This document shows positions 29,865-38,191 of a stretch of DNA of 64,000 nt, piece by piece (within the stretch, counting starts at the first letter, position 1; every line of letters starts with the position of its first letter). The notes under the pieces are model-generated. The model searched no databases. It was given only the letters and a program-made list of their open reading frames with translations, and was not told where the DNA came from. The stretch lies in NCBI RefSeq assembly GCF_007860105.1, contig NZ_SJPU01000001.1, positions 2,439,700 through 2,503,699 of the forward strand, given 5' to 3'. The stretch is from Allorhodopirellula heiligendammensis (GTDB taxonomy: Bacteria > Planctomycetota > Planctomycetia > Pirellulales > Pirellulaceae). The position numbers were made by a program, and so were the translations under genes.

Positions 29865-31361
29865 ATGAACCGAGGCATTATTGGGCTATTGATCGCAACC
29901 ATGACGCTTGCAACTTCCACGTGCGCAGACGTCCCGACTCGTCCGAACATCATCTATCTTATGGCGGATGATCAGAATGTCGGGTCTGTTGGCTGTTACG
30001 GAAACACAGAGGTGAGCACGCCCAATATGGACCAGCTCGCGCGCGACGGCATGGTGTTTGATCGTCATTACAACACCACGTCAATCTGTATGGCGAGTCG
30101 GTCCAACGTGTTCACCGGAATGTATGAATACAAAACGGGGACCAACTTCGGTCACGGTAACATGAGACCTGACGTGTGGGCGAAGTCATACCCCGTTCTG
30201 CTGCGGGAATCGGGATACTTGACCGCGTTTGCAGGAAAGTTCGGTATCGAGGTGGACAACAAGGGATTATGCGAACAGGACTTTGATATGTGGGGCGGCG
30301 GGCCCGGGCAGACGGATTATCGGACCGCCCGGAATCCCTCGATGGCCAAGTACGCAAAGGAATATCCCCATTCAACGCTTTCGTATGCTGCTTTCGGCCA
30401 GGATGTCATTCGCGAAGCGGTTAAGCAGAGCAAGCCTTTCTGCCTTTCGATCAGTTTCAAAGCCCCGCACCGACCAGTGACACCGGATCCAAAATTCGAC
30501 CATGTTTACGCGGGCAAGAGTTTCACCAAGCCGGCCAATTTTGGGCGTGAGGCGGGCGCCCATCTGGCACCGCAGAGCAAGCAAGGTCGCCAGTATCCTC
30601 GCTTTATCGAATGGGAATACGACACCGACTATGATGGTGTGATGGCCAAGTATTACCAACTCATCTATGCGATCGATGTAGCATTGGGAACGATTCGAGC
30701 CGAGTTGGAAAGTCAAGGAGTCGCGGATAATACTGTGATTATCTATACCAGTGACAATGGATATATCTGCGGATCGCACGGATATGGATCCAAAGTGCTG
30801 CCGATGGAAGAGTCTTCCCGGGCGCCGCTAATGATCTATGATCCTCGTCATTCATCGGCCGGCAAGCAGTTTCGCAGTAATGCGCTGACTGGAAACATTG
30901 ATTTTGCGCCCACCATTCTGGAACTTGCTGGTGTGCCCGTTCCCGAGAACGTCGACGGCGTCAGCCTGCTACCGCTGTTGGACGATCCCACCAGCGATGT
31001 GCGTGAGCAGATGGCGTTCATCAACGTTTTTCCGCCGGCACCGACAACGAGCCTAACCTGTCTGACTAAGGATTGGAAATACACTTACTGGTGGTATGGT
31101 GATGCGGAGATGAAACCCACCGAGGAGCTATTTCATTTGGCTCAGGACCCGTTTGAAATGTCAAATCTCGCTGGGGATCCGGAAGCGGCAGCTTCGCTTG
31201 AGTTGATGCGGAAGAAGTACGATGACGAATTGGAGCGTTGGAAGCAGCAAGCGGTTCCTTACAACGACTATGTGCGGTACGGAACCCTGTTCGATCGCAC
31301 GATTCCCGTGGCAGACAAACAGTTCAAGCGAGTTCGGGCAAACGGGAAAGAGAACGAGTGA
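29865..31361 (+). CDS. Secreted sulfatase (CMASR type)
   Basis: Family S1 sulfatase of 498 residues; start at 29865 gives the signal peptide [20 protein letters not shown] (Cys20 before ADVPT might also be a lipobox-like site, not convincing). [11 protein letters not shown] metal site and formylglycine motif C75-M-A-S-R79, the C-x-A-x-R form also accepted by maturases. The second signature is AGKFGIEV rather than GKWHLG, as in a distinct sulfatase subfamily. [16 protein letters not shown] and the SSRAPLMI loop are present. The stop codon lies 2 nt before the start of the L-fuconate dehydratase gene, the strongest local link between desulfation and fucose catabolism. Confidence 0.94.
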   Translation: MNRGIIGLLIATMTLATSTCADVPTRPNIIYLMADDQNVGSVGCYGNTEVSTPNMDQLARDGMVFDRHYNTTSICMASRSNVFTGMYEYKTGTNFGHGNMRPDVWAKSYPVLLRESGYLTAFAGKFGIEVDNKGLCEQDFDMWGGGPGQTDYRTARNPSMAKYAKEYPHSTLSYAAFGQDVIREAVKQSKPFCLSISFKAPHRPVTPDPKFDHVYAGKSFTKPANFGREAGAHLAPQSKQGRQYPRFIEWEYDTDYDGVMAKYYQLIYAIDVALGTIRAELESQGVADNTVIIYTSDNGYICGSHGYGSKVLPMEESSRAPLMIYDPRHSSAGKQFRSNALTGNIDFAPTILELAGVPVPENVDGVSLLPLLDDPTSDVREQMAFINVFPPAPTTSLTCLTKDWKYTYWWYGDAEMKPTEELFHLAQDPFEMSNLAGDPEAAASLELMRKKYDDELERWKQQAVPYNDYVRYGTLFDRTIPVADKQFKRVRANGKENE

Positions 31362-31363
31362 GC

Positions 31364-32695
31364 ATGGAATCCATTCGCATCCTGTCCGCGAAGGTTACTG
31401 ACGTCCGCGTCCCTACGTCCGACGCACTGCTCGGTTCGGATCCTTTTCACAAAAAGCCGGACTACTCCTCGGCCGTATTGCAGCTCGAAACAGACTCGGG
31501 ACTTTGTGGGATCTCTGTCGTCTTTACCGTAGGGGCAGGAACAGATTGGATTTGTCACGGGATTCGCGACTTATGCCAGCTCGTGATCGGATCCAGCCTC
31601 GACGATTTCTCTGCCTCACCCATAACGCTCTATCGCAGGCTGATCGACCATCATCAACTGCGTTGGCTGCACGATGGCGTCTTTCGGATGGCTGCAGGGG
31701 CTGTCCTGAATGCGATGTGGGATCTCTGGGCGAAAGCCCTCGGCAAACCATTGTGGAAACTTCTCGTCGATCTTGAGCCGGAGTTTGTCGCCGACTGTAT
31801 TGACTGGAGAAATATCAGCGACGCTTTGACTCGCGAGCAAGCGATCGCTCTGCTGCAAAGCCGGCGAGCTGATGTTGAGCGACGTGAGCAAGAATTGACC
31901 CGTCAGGGCCCCGAGGCATATTGCACCGCAGGGTGGCTGGGCCTCAGCGATGACGAGATTCTTATGACCATACGCAAATTGCAGGGGTGTGGTTTTGGTT
32001 CGTTTAAGCTGAAGGTCGGGCTCGACTCAGACCTGGACGTGCAGCGGATTCGATTCATGCGAGATGCCATTGGCCCCGACTGCAATCTGATGGTGGACGC
32101 CAATCAGTTCTGGGGGATCGATGAAGCAAAACGCCATATTGAGCAGTACCGCCCATTCAGTTTGAAATGGATCGAAGAGCCAATCGCCCGCGACGATGTT
32201 CTGGGGTATGTCGAGCTTGCGCAAACATTCTCCAATGCAGATTTCGGCTTTGCATGCGGTGAACATGCAGCATCGCCGGTGATCTTCAAACAATTATTGA
32301 AAAGCCGAGCGATTCAGTACTGCCAGATTGATGCGGTGCGGGTGGGTGGTGTCAACGATGTCATGGCGATCGTGTTGATGGCGGCCAAGTTTGGCGTGCC
32401 GGTTTGCCCCCATGGAGGCGGGATCGCACTCTGTAACATGATCCAGCACTACGGCATGTGGGATCAAATTGCTGTGTCCGGACACTCCGATACCCAGCTC
32501 ATCGAGTACATCGATTTCCTCCAAGAAGCCCTCACGCATCCAGTCGCGGTCCGAGACGGCTGCTACGTCGCACCGACGGCGATGGGATGGGGATTGGAAT
32601 TTGACGCTCAATTCATTGATGACCACCGATTCCCAGATGGTGCCATGTGGAAGCCACGCAGTTCAGCATCCAAGGGCGTTATGTTCGAAGCGTAA
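31364..32695 (+). CDS. L-fuconate dehydratase, enolase superfamily
   Basis: Cytoplasmic protein of 443 residues, no signal peptide. It dehydrates L-fuconate to 2-keto-3-deoxy-L-fuconate in the oxidative L-fucose pathway. Family marks are the N-terminal capping domain, the sequence YCTAGWLGLSDDEI, the base motif FKLKVG (Lys215 and Lys217), metal ligands Asp245 (MVDANQ), Glu271 (WIEEP) and Glu300 (CGEH), and His350 in PVCPHGGGIALC. The MAAKFGVPVCPH and VDAVRVGGVN-like (QIDAVRVGGVND) stretches are close to those of fuconate dehydratase and of the ENOSF1 group. A related acid-sugar dehydratase is the alternative. The start is fixed by the ATG 2 nt after the upstream sulfatase stop. It defines the probable sugar of this locus. 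Confidence 0.88.
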   Translation: MESIRILSAKVTDVRVPTSDALLGSDPFHKKPDYSSAVLQLETDSGLCGISVVFTVGAGTDWICHGIRDLCQLVIGSSLDDFSASPITLYRRLIDHHQLRWLHDGVFRMAAGAVLNAMWDLWAKALGKPLWKLLVDLEPEFVADCIDWRNISDALTREQAIALLQSRRADVERREQELTRQGPEAYCTAGWLGLSDDEILMTIRKLQGCGFGSFKLKVGLDSDLDVQRIRFMRDAIGPDCNLMVDANQFWGIDEAKRHIEQYRPFSLKWIEEPIARDDVLGYVELAQTFSNADFGFACGEHAASPVIFKQLLKSRAIQYCQIDAVRVGGVNDVMAIVLMAAKFGVPVCPHGGGIALCNMIQHYGMWDQIAVSGHSDTQLIEYIDFLQEALTHPVAVRDGCYVAPTAMGWGLEFDAQFIDDHRFPDGAMWKPRSSASKGVMFEA

Positions 32696-32815
32696 GATGG
32701 AATCAAAGTGACGACTCACCAATCCCGGACTCGTGTATTCGGCCGTCTGGTTGGCGGAGGTCTGGATAACCAGCAAGATACGGAATATTCACTCGAACCC
32801 CAGACGATCTCAATC

Positions 32816-33838
32816 ATGATAATTATTCGACCGTTGGCAGTACATTCCGCGATGATCGCCAGGCCGTTCCTTGCATACTGCCTTGTCTCCCTATTGATTT
32901 CCCCTTTCGCATCAGCTCAGGACCGCACAGGCAGTCGTCGTGTTGGAGGAACTGCGGCCAGCGTCCAATACGCCCCCGCAGTGCCTGTGCCGACACTGAT
33001 GAACGTTCGTTACGGCGAGCACCCACGCAACGTTCTAGATTTTTGGAAAGCTGAGGCTCAGACGCCAACGCCTCTGGTCTTTGTAATTCACGGTGGCGGT
33101 TGGGTAGGGGGAAGCAAAGAACGTGTCGACCGCTTTGCAGATGTCGACGCCCTCCTGAAAGCGGGCATCTCAGTTGCGGCCATCAACTACCGTTACACCT
33201 CGCAGGCGGACGTCTCGGATAACGATCCACCTGTGAAGACGCCGCTCCATGACGCCGCCCGCGCATTGCAGTTTGTTCGCAGCAAATCGGGTGAATGGAA
33301 CCTGGACAAGGAGCGTGTTGGCGCTGCGGGTGGATCCGCTGGCGCCTGCTCCAGTTTGTGGCTTGCCTTTCATGATGATTTGGCCGATGCGGATAGCGAT
33401 GATCCTATCTCGCAGGAATCGACTCGGCTCTGGTGCGCGGCCGTTACCGGAGCGCAAACGACGCTTGATCCTCAACAGATGAAAACCTGGACGCCGAATA
33501 GCAAATACGGCGGCCATGCATTCGGTAAGAAGTCGTTCGCAGAATTTCTGGATCAGCGCGAGCACATTTTGCCCTGGCTTGCCGAGTACTCGCCTTATGC
33601 GCTCGTGTCGCAGGACGATCCGCCCGTTTACCTGATCTACTCCGCACCCCCAGCAATTGGCCAGAATCAGAAGGATCCGACACATACCTCCAATTTTGGT
33701 GTGAAGTTACAGGAGCATTGCCAGGACGTGGGAACCGACTGCGAACTCGTCTACCCAGGTGCTCCGAGCGCCCGTCACAAGACACCCACTGAGTTTTTGA
33801 TCTCGACGCTATCCGCGCCATCAGAGTCCCGTCAATGA
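32816..33838 (+). CDS. Secreted alpha/beta hydrolase (esterase/lipase-like)
   Basis: About 340 residues from the ATG at 32816; an ATG at 32852 also gives a good signal peptide (IARPFLAYCLVSLLISPFASAQ). Oxyanion-hole motif VIHGGGW, nucleophile elbow AGGSAGACSS with G-x-S-x-G, and a YRYTSQ segment characterise HSL/BD-FAE type esterases. The catalytic Asp and His are probably in PPVYLIYSAPP... and RHKTPTEF, but the acid residue is unclear: the usual HG(x)5D is not plain. Directly downstream of the fuconate dehydratase; it could be a glycan deacetylase or a lactonase-like esterase. The substrate is inference. 222 nt separate it from the next sulfatase. Confidence 0.85.
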   Translation: MIIIRPLAVHSAMIARPFLAYCLVSLLISPFASAQDRTGSRRVGGTAASVQYAPAVPVPTLMNVRYGEHPRNVLDFWKAEAQTPTPLVFVIHGGGWVGGSKERVDRFADVDALLKAGISVAAINYRYTSQADVSDNDPPVKTPLHDAARALQFVRSKSGEWNLDKERVGAAGGSAGACSSLWLAFHDDLADADSDDPISQESTRLWCAAVTGAQTTLDPQQMKTWTPNSKYGGHAFGKKSFAEFLDQREHILPWLAEYSPYALVSQDDPPVYLIYSAPPAIGQNQKDPTHTSNFGVKLQEHCQDVGTDCELVYPGAPSARHKTPTEFLISTLSAPSESRQ

Positions 33839-34060
33839 AGGGAGCCAGCCGAGTTTATCGTGCGTGACGACCACACGCATGGATCGTTGCAGTGAAACTC
33901 ATGATCATCCCTCATGGCTCTCACAAAACGAGTTGTGATTGTGTTGTGCAATTCTGATCGCTGAGCGAGTGGCGAAGGAACTCTTTCATCATCATGCTGC
34001 TCTTCACCAGCGAGGTTGGAGCGAGCTTTTTCATGGAATTTAAATTACCTCATTTAACAT

Positions 34061-35536
34061 ATGAACATGAACCATTGTATTTCGAGTTTGTTTCTATCTC
34101 TTGTAATCCTGACAGCACTGCCTGTCGGCGGTCATGCTGCTGATCCAGCTGACTCATCAAAACAATTAAACTTCGTCGTATTTGTGGTGGACGACCTCGG
34201 CTACATGGACATTGGAGCCAATAATTCGGAGTGTTTCTACGAAACGCCCAATATCGACCGCTTGGCTGACTCGGCAATGAGGTTCACCGATGGCTACGCC
34301 GCCAATCCGGTGTGCTCGCCGACTCGTTATAGTTTGATGACCGGGAAGTACCCGACTCGTGTTCGGGCGACCAATTTTTTCTCAGGGAAGCGGAGTGGGC
34401 GGTTCAATCCTGCACCACTCAACGAGCACATGCCGCTTGAGGACGTCACGGTCGCCGAGATGCTCAAGAGCAAGGGATACGCAACTTTCTTTGCCGGAAA
34501 GTGGCACCTGGGGGAGAGCGAAGAATACTACCCTCAGAAACAAGGTTTCGACGTCAATATCGGCGGCCATCGCATTGGTGGACCGTACACAGGAAACAAG
34601 TACTTCGCCCCCTTTAAGAATCCAGAAATGGAGGTTGAAAGCCCCGCGGGCGATCATCTACCTGACCGCCTCGCTCGCGACACAGTTCGCTTTATTGAGG
34701 AGAATAAGGACAGACCGTTTCTCGCTTATCTCTCGTTCTATTCGGTACACACGCCCCTGATGGGGCGACCCGACCTAGTGAAAAAGTATAAGCAGAAGGC
34801 GGCCTCTATCGACGGTGCTGAGTTTGCCGAGGAAGAACAAGTGTTGGGAAATCAGGTGCGGAAAGTCCGCGTGTTGCAAAAACACGCTGTGTACGCCGCG
34901 ATGGTGGAGGCCATGGACGAAGCCGTGGGCAAGGTGCTCCGAGAGCTCGACGACTCAGGCGTTGCCGACGACACAGTGGTGATATTCACATCGGATAACG
35001 GCGGTCTATCGACATCGGAGGGACTACCCACCAGCAACCTGCCGCTGCGAGGAGGTAAAGGTTGGGTGTACGAAGGGGGCATTCGTGAACCATGGATCAT
35101 TCGATATCCGGGGGTCACGCCCGCTGGTTCAGAGTCGTCCGAGCCAATCTGCTCGATTGATTTGTTCCCGACGATCGCGGCCGCAGCAGGGGTAGAGGTG
35201 GGCCATGATGTTGACGGAGTGAATATTCGGGCAGCCCTGGAAGGAAAATCACTCGACCGGGAATCTCTGTATTGGCACTACCCGCATTACAGCAACCAGG
35301 GCGGCATTCCCGGCGGCGCGATTCGCGAGGGCGACTTTAAATTGGTCGAACGGTACGAGGACGGGCGCGTGCATCTATACAACCTCAAGGATGATATTGG
35401 CGAACAGCATGACCTGGCCGATACAATGCCTGAGCAAGTGGACCAAATGCGCCGTCGTCTGCATGCGTGGTATCAAACCGTGGATGCACAATTCTTGCAA
35501 CCGAAAGATGGTCTGGTTCCCTGGAAACCTGAATAG
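34061..35536 (+). CDS. Secreted sulfatase (CSPTR type)
   Basis: Family S1 sulfatase of 491 residues, starting at ATG 34061 (a second ATG lies 6 nt on). Signal peptide about 1-27 (GHAADP). VDDLGYMDIGANN metal site, formylglycine motif C85-S-P-T-R89, GKWHLGES, TSDNGGLSTSEG and GGKGWVYEGGIREPW loop are present. The long internal insertion around AEFAEEEQVLGNQVRKVRVLQ and the ending YEDGRVHLYNLKDDIGEQHDL are typical of a common marine sulfatase subfamily. Followed 50 nt downstream by the esterase-sulfatase fusion gene, so probably co-expressed. Specific sulfate position unknown. Confidence 0.95.
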   Translation: MNMNHCISSLFLSLVILTALPVGGHAADPADSSKQLNFVVFVVDDLGYMDIGANNSECFYETPNIDRLADSAMRFTDGYAANPVCSPTRYSLMTGKYPTRVRATNFFSGKRSGRFNPAPLNEHMPLEDVTVAEMLKSKGYATFFAGKWHLGESEEYYPQKQGFDVNIGGHRIGGPYTGNKYFAPFKNPEMEVESPAGDHLPDRLARDTVRFIEENKDRPFLAYLSFYSVHTPLMGRPDLVKKYKQKAASIDGAEFAEEEQVLGNQVRKVRVLQKHAVYAAMVEAMDEAVGKVLRELDDSGVADDTVVIFTSDNGGLSTSEGLPTSNLPLRGGKGWVYEGGIREPWIIRYPGVTPAGSESSEPICSIDLFPTIAAAAGVEVGHDVDGVNIRAALEGKSLDRESLYWHYPHYSNQGGIPGGAIREGDFKLVERYEDGRVHLYNLKDDIGEQHDLADTMPEQVDQMRRRLHAWYQTVDAQFLQPKDGLVPWKPE

Positions 35537-35586
35537 TCGGATGAGCCAATTTTATTTATTCGCAAACTACTACCAGATGTGATGCC

Positions 35587-37920
35587 ATGACTTTCCCGAG
35601 ACTGTTGCTTTTTCTAGTGGTGATGCTTGGCAGCAAACATCTGCATGCAGATGTCTATGACGTGTACCTGCTCGCTGGACAATCCAATATGGATGGCCGG
35701 GGTGACGCCGACGAACTCTCCGAAACACAGCGACGTTGCCCTGCCGACGCGATGATTTTCTACCGAAATCCTCCGCACGCCAGCGACGGTTGGAGTCCGC
35801 TAGCGACGGGATTCAGCGTGCCGCCGAAATTCAAGGGCGCGTTGCCGTCGACCAAATTTGGCCCCGAGATTGGGTTTGCCGCAACGGTTGCTCGATCGAC
35901 TACTGCGAATAAACTCGGCTTGATCAAGGGGGCCAAAGGGGGCACCAGTCTGCGTGTGGACTGGAATCCTGGGCGTGCGGGAGAACCGGATTCTCAAGGT
36001 CCCTGCTATCGCGATTTTATCGAAACGATTGAGCTGGCAACGTCAGAGCTGACCTACAAGGGGCATTCGTATGTGATTCGCGGATTACTATGGCATCAAG
36101 GCGAATCGGACAGTCGGTCGAGCGAGCAACGATACCGAATGCGGTTGACCGAATTGATCAACCGTATTCGACAAGACGTCGGGAGCCCTGACTTGCCCGT
36201 GGTTATCGGTGAAGTGTTTGACAATGGACGACGTGACACTGTCCGTGCTGCTCAGCGAGGCGTCGGCTCGTCGATGGCCAACGTAGAGGTTGCACCTGCA
36301 CGCGGGTTGACGACCTGGGATGAGGGCACGCACCTCGATGCTCAGAGCCAGTGGCAGCTCGGCCAACGTTTCGCCACTGCGTTATCGAAACGCTCCAATT
36401 CGAAACGCCTGAAACCTGCAAACGGTCCGCACGAGAAACCCAACGTACTTTTCATTTCGGTCGACGATTTGAACGATTGGGAAGGCAGCCTAGGAGGCAA
36501 CCATCAGGCTCAGACACCGCATATGGACAAGCTGTTCCATGAGAGTGTCCTGTTTACGAATGCTCATTGCTCGCAGGCTGTGTGCACGGCGTCGCGAAAC
36601 TCACTGTTGAGTGGCATCCATCCCAGTCGCTCGGGCTGGTATGCATCGACGGCGGCCATGCGGAAATCGTATGACGAGGTGATGGGTGATCACAAGATGC
36701 TGCCGCAGTATTTCCGCGATCACGGATACGAAACATTGGCCTGCGGCAAAGTTTTCCACCAGGGTGTTTCTGATTATAAGGATCGTACAAAGGATTTTTG
36801 GGATGAAACAGCTCCCACGTACAAGATTCCCAAAGAATTGCTCGCCCGTGGTGATGGTTACGGAGGGAAAATGTTTTACCCGTTTCCAAAACGCGGCAGC
36901 CAAATCGTTGATCGATATGGTGAGGAGTACGCCGATGGACACTCGCTGTGTTACGGGGCATTGGATCGCGATGATATTCCCGGCGGCATGATGTTCGACG
37001 AGTTGACTGCCGACTGGGCGTCCGAACAACTTCGTCGTGACCACACGAAACCGTTCTTTCTGGCCGTGGGCTTTGTCAGGCCGCATGTTCCCTACACGGC
37101 ACCACGAGAGTTTTTTGATCTCTACAATCTAGACGACATCCAGTTGCCTGACGTGCCCGATGACGAAATGGCAGATATTCCCATGATGGGAAAATCAATT
37201 GCATACGGTACGCTTCCCGCCGGTGACCATTATGCCGTCGTGAATCTGAGCGATAGTTACTGGCGTGAGATGATCTTTGGCTATCTGGCATGCGTTTCAT
37301 TTGCCGATGCTCAGGTTGGCAAAGTTCTCGATGCGCTCGCCAACAGCCAACACGCCGAGAACACGATTGTTGTCTTGTGGTCTGACCATGGCCAGCACTT
37401 GGGCGAGAAGAAGCACTGGCGGAAACAGTCGCTGTGGGAGGAATCAACCCGTGTTCCTCTGTGCATTCGGTTACCGGGCCAGGCAACCGGTAGCAGTTGC
37501 TCCGAAGCGGTCAGTCTGTTGGATGTCTACCCGACGCTGATCGATCTATGTGGCCTCCCCGCCACCGCCGAGCTCGATGGTGCGAGTCTCCTTCCACAGA
37601 TCCAGGATCCCAAGACGCCGCGTGACACTCCCGTACTTTCAACTTGGTACTATCGGAACCACTCGGTTCGTAGCAATGATTGGAGATACATACGATATCG
37701 TGATGGGACCGAAGAACTTTATGATCACCGGAGCGATCCTGGAGAGCATACAAATTTGGCGGGTCTGTCGGAGTTCGCCGATGTCGTGGCTGAGCATCGA
37801 CGATGGTTGCCCAAGATCGATGCCCTCCCCGCGGGAGACGATCGCTGGGAGGGTGATAAGCTGGATCGACGCGTGCGGGAGTGGACGGAAAATGAGAGTG
37901 TGCCAGCTTGGCTGAAATAA
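35587..37920 (+). CDS. Bifunctional SGNH acetylesterase (SASA-like) fused to iduronate-sulfatase-type sulfatase
   Basis: Protein of 777 residues with a signal peptide (about 1-22). Residues 23-265 form a carbohydrate acetylesterase of the sialate O-acetylesterase/SASA SGNH type: nucleophile block G31-Q-S-N-M35 (Ser33), W169-H-Q-G-E-S-D175, and the C-terminal block DEGTHLDAQS with His249. Residues about 284-777 form a complete sulfatase of the iduronate-2-sulfatase-like group: ISVDDLNDW, formylglycine motif C333-T-A-S-R337, ACGKVFHQG, FLAVGFVRPHVPY, LWSDHGQHLGEKKHW and ESTRVPL. Both halves appear intact, so the enzyme could remove acetyl and sulfate groups from the same glycan outside the cell. 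The substrate is inferred from context. Confidence 0.94.
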   Translation: MTFPRLLLFLVVMLGSKHLHADVYDVYLLAGQSNMDGRGDADELSETQRRCPADAMIFYRNPPHASDGWSPLATGFSVPPKFKGALPSTKFGPEIGFAATVARSTTANKLGLIKGAKGGTSLRVDWNPGRAGEPDSQGPCYRDFIETIELATSELTYKGHSYVIRGLLWHQGESDSRSSEQRYRMRLTELINRIRQDVGSPDLPVVIGEVFDNGRRDTVRAAQRGVGSSMANVEVAPARGLTTWDEGTHLDAQSQWQLGQRFATALSKRSNSKRLKPANGPHEKPNVLFISVDDLNDWEGSLGGNHQAQTPHMDKLFHESVLFTNAHCSQAVCTASRNSLLSGIHPSRSGWYASTAAMRKSYDEVMGDHKMLPQYFRDHGYETLACGKVFHQGVSDYKDRTKDFWDETAPTYKIPKELLARGDGYGGKMFYPFPKRGSQIVDRYGEEYADGHSLCYGALDRDDIPGGMMFDELTADWASEQLRRDHTKPFFLAVGFVRPHVPYTAPREFFDLYNLDDIQLPDVPDDEMADIPMMGKSIAYGTLPAGDHYAVVNLSDSYWREMIFGYLACVSFADAQVGKVLDALANSQHAENTIVVLWSDHGQHLGEKKHWRKQSLWEESTRVPLCIRLPGQATGSSCSEAVSLLDVYPTLIDLCGLPATAELDGASLLPQIQDPKTPRDTPVLSTWYYRNHSVRSNDWRYIRYRDGTEELYDHRSDPGEHTNLAGLSEFADVVAEHRRWLPKIDALPAGDDRWEGDKLDRRVREWTENESVPAWLK

Positions 37921-38191
37921 CCGCCCCCACGACATGAGTTCGCCTCGTCGGACAGACGCGGTCGTGGCGTCTCGAATGCAGGTTTGCTGCACAGTCGCAC
38001 CCCTGCCCGCTGAGGCGTCACTGTCCGCCTCCGACGCATCTCAGTTTTCTGGTCGTTCGTCGCTTTTGCGTCGGTTCGGTGATGGAAGTGCCCGGTTCGA
38101 TGTTCTCCTGTCGGATTGCTGTTAAGCTATTTGTTACGATTCGCAAACACTCGGATCGTTTTTTATTCGTTGCTTTTGAAATGACTCGCCC

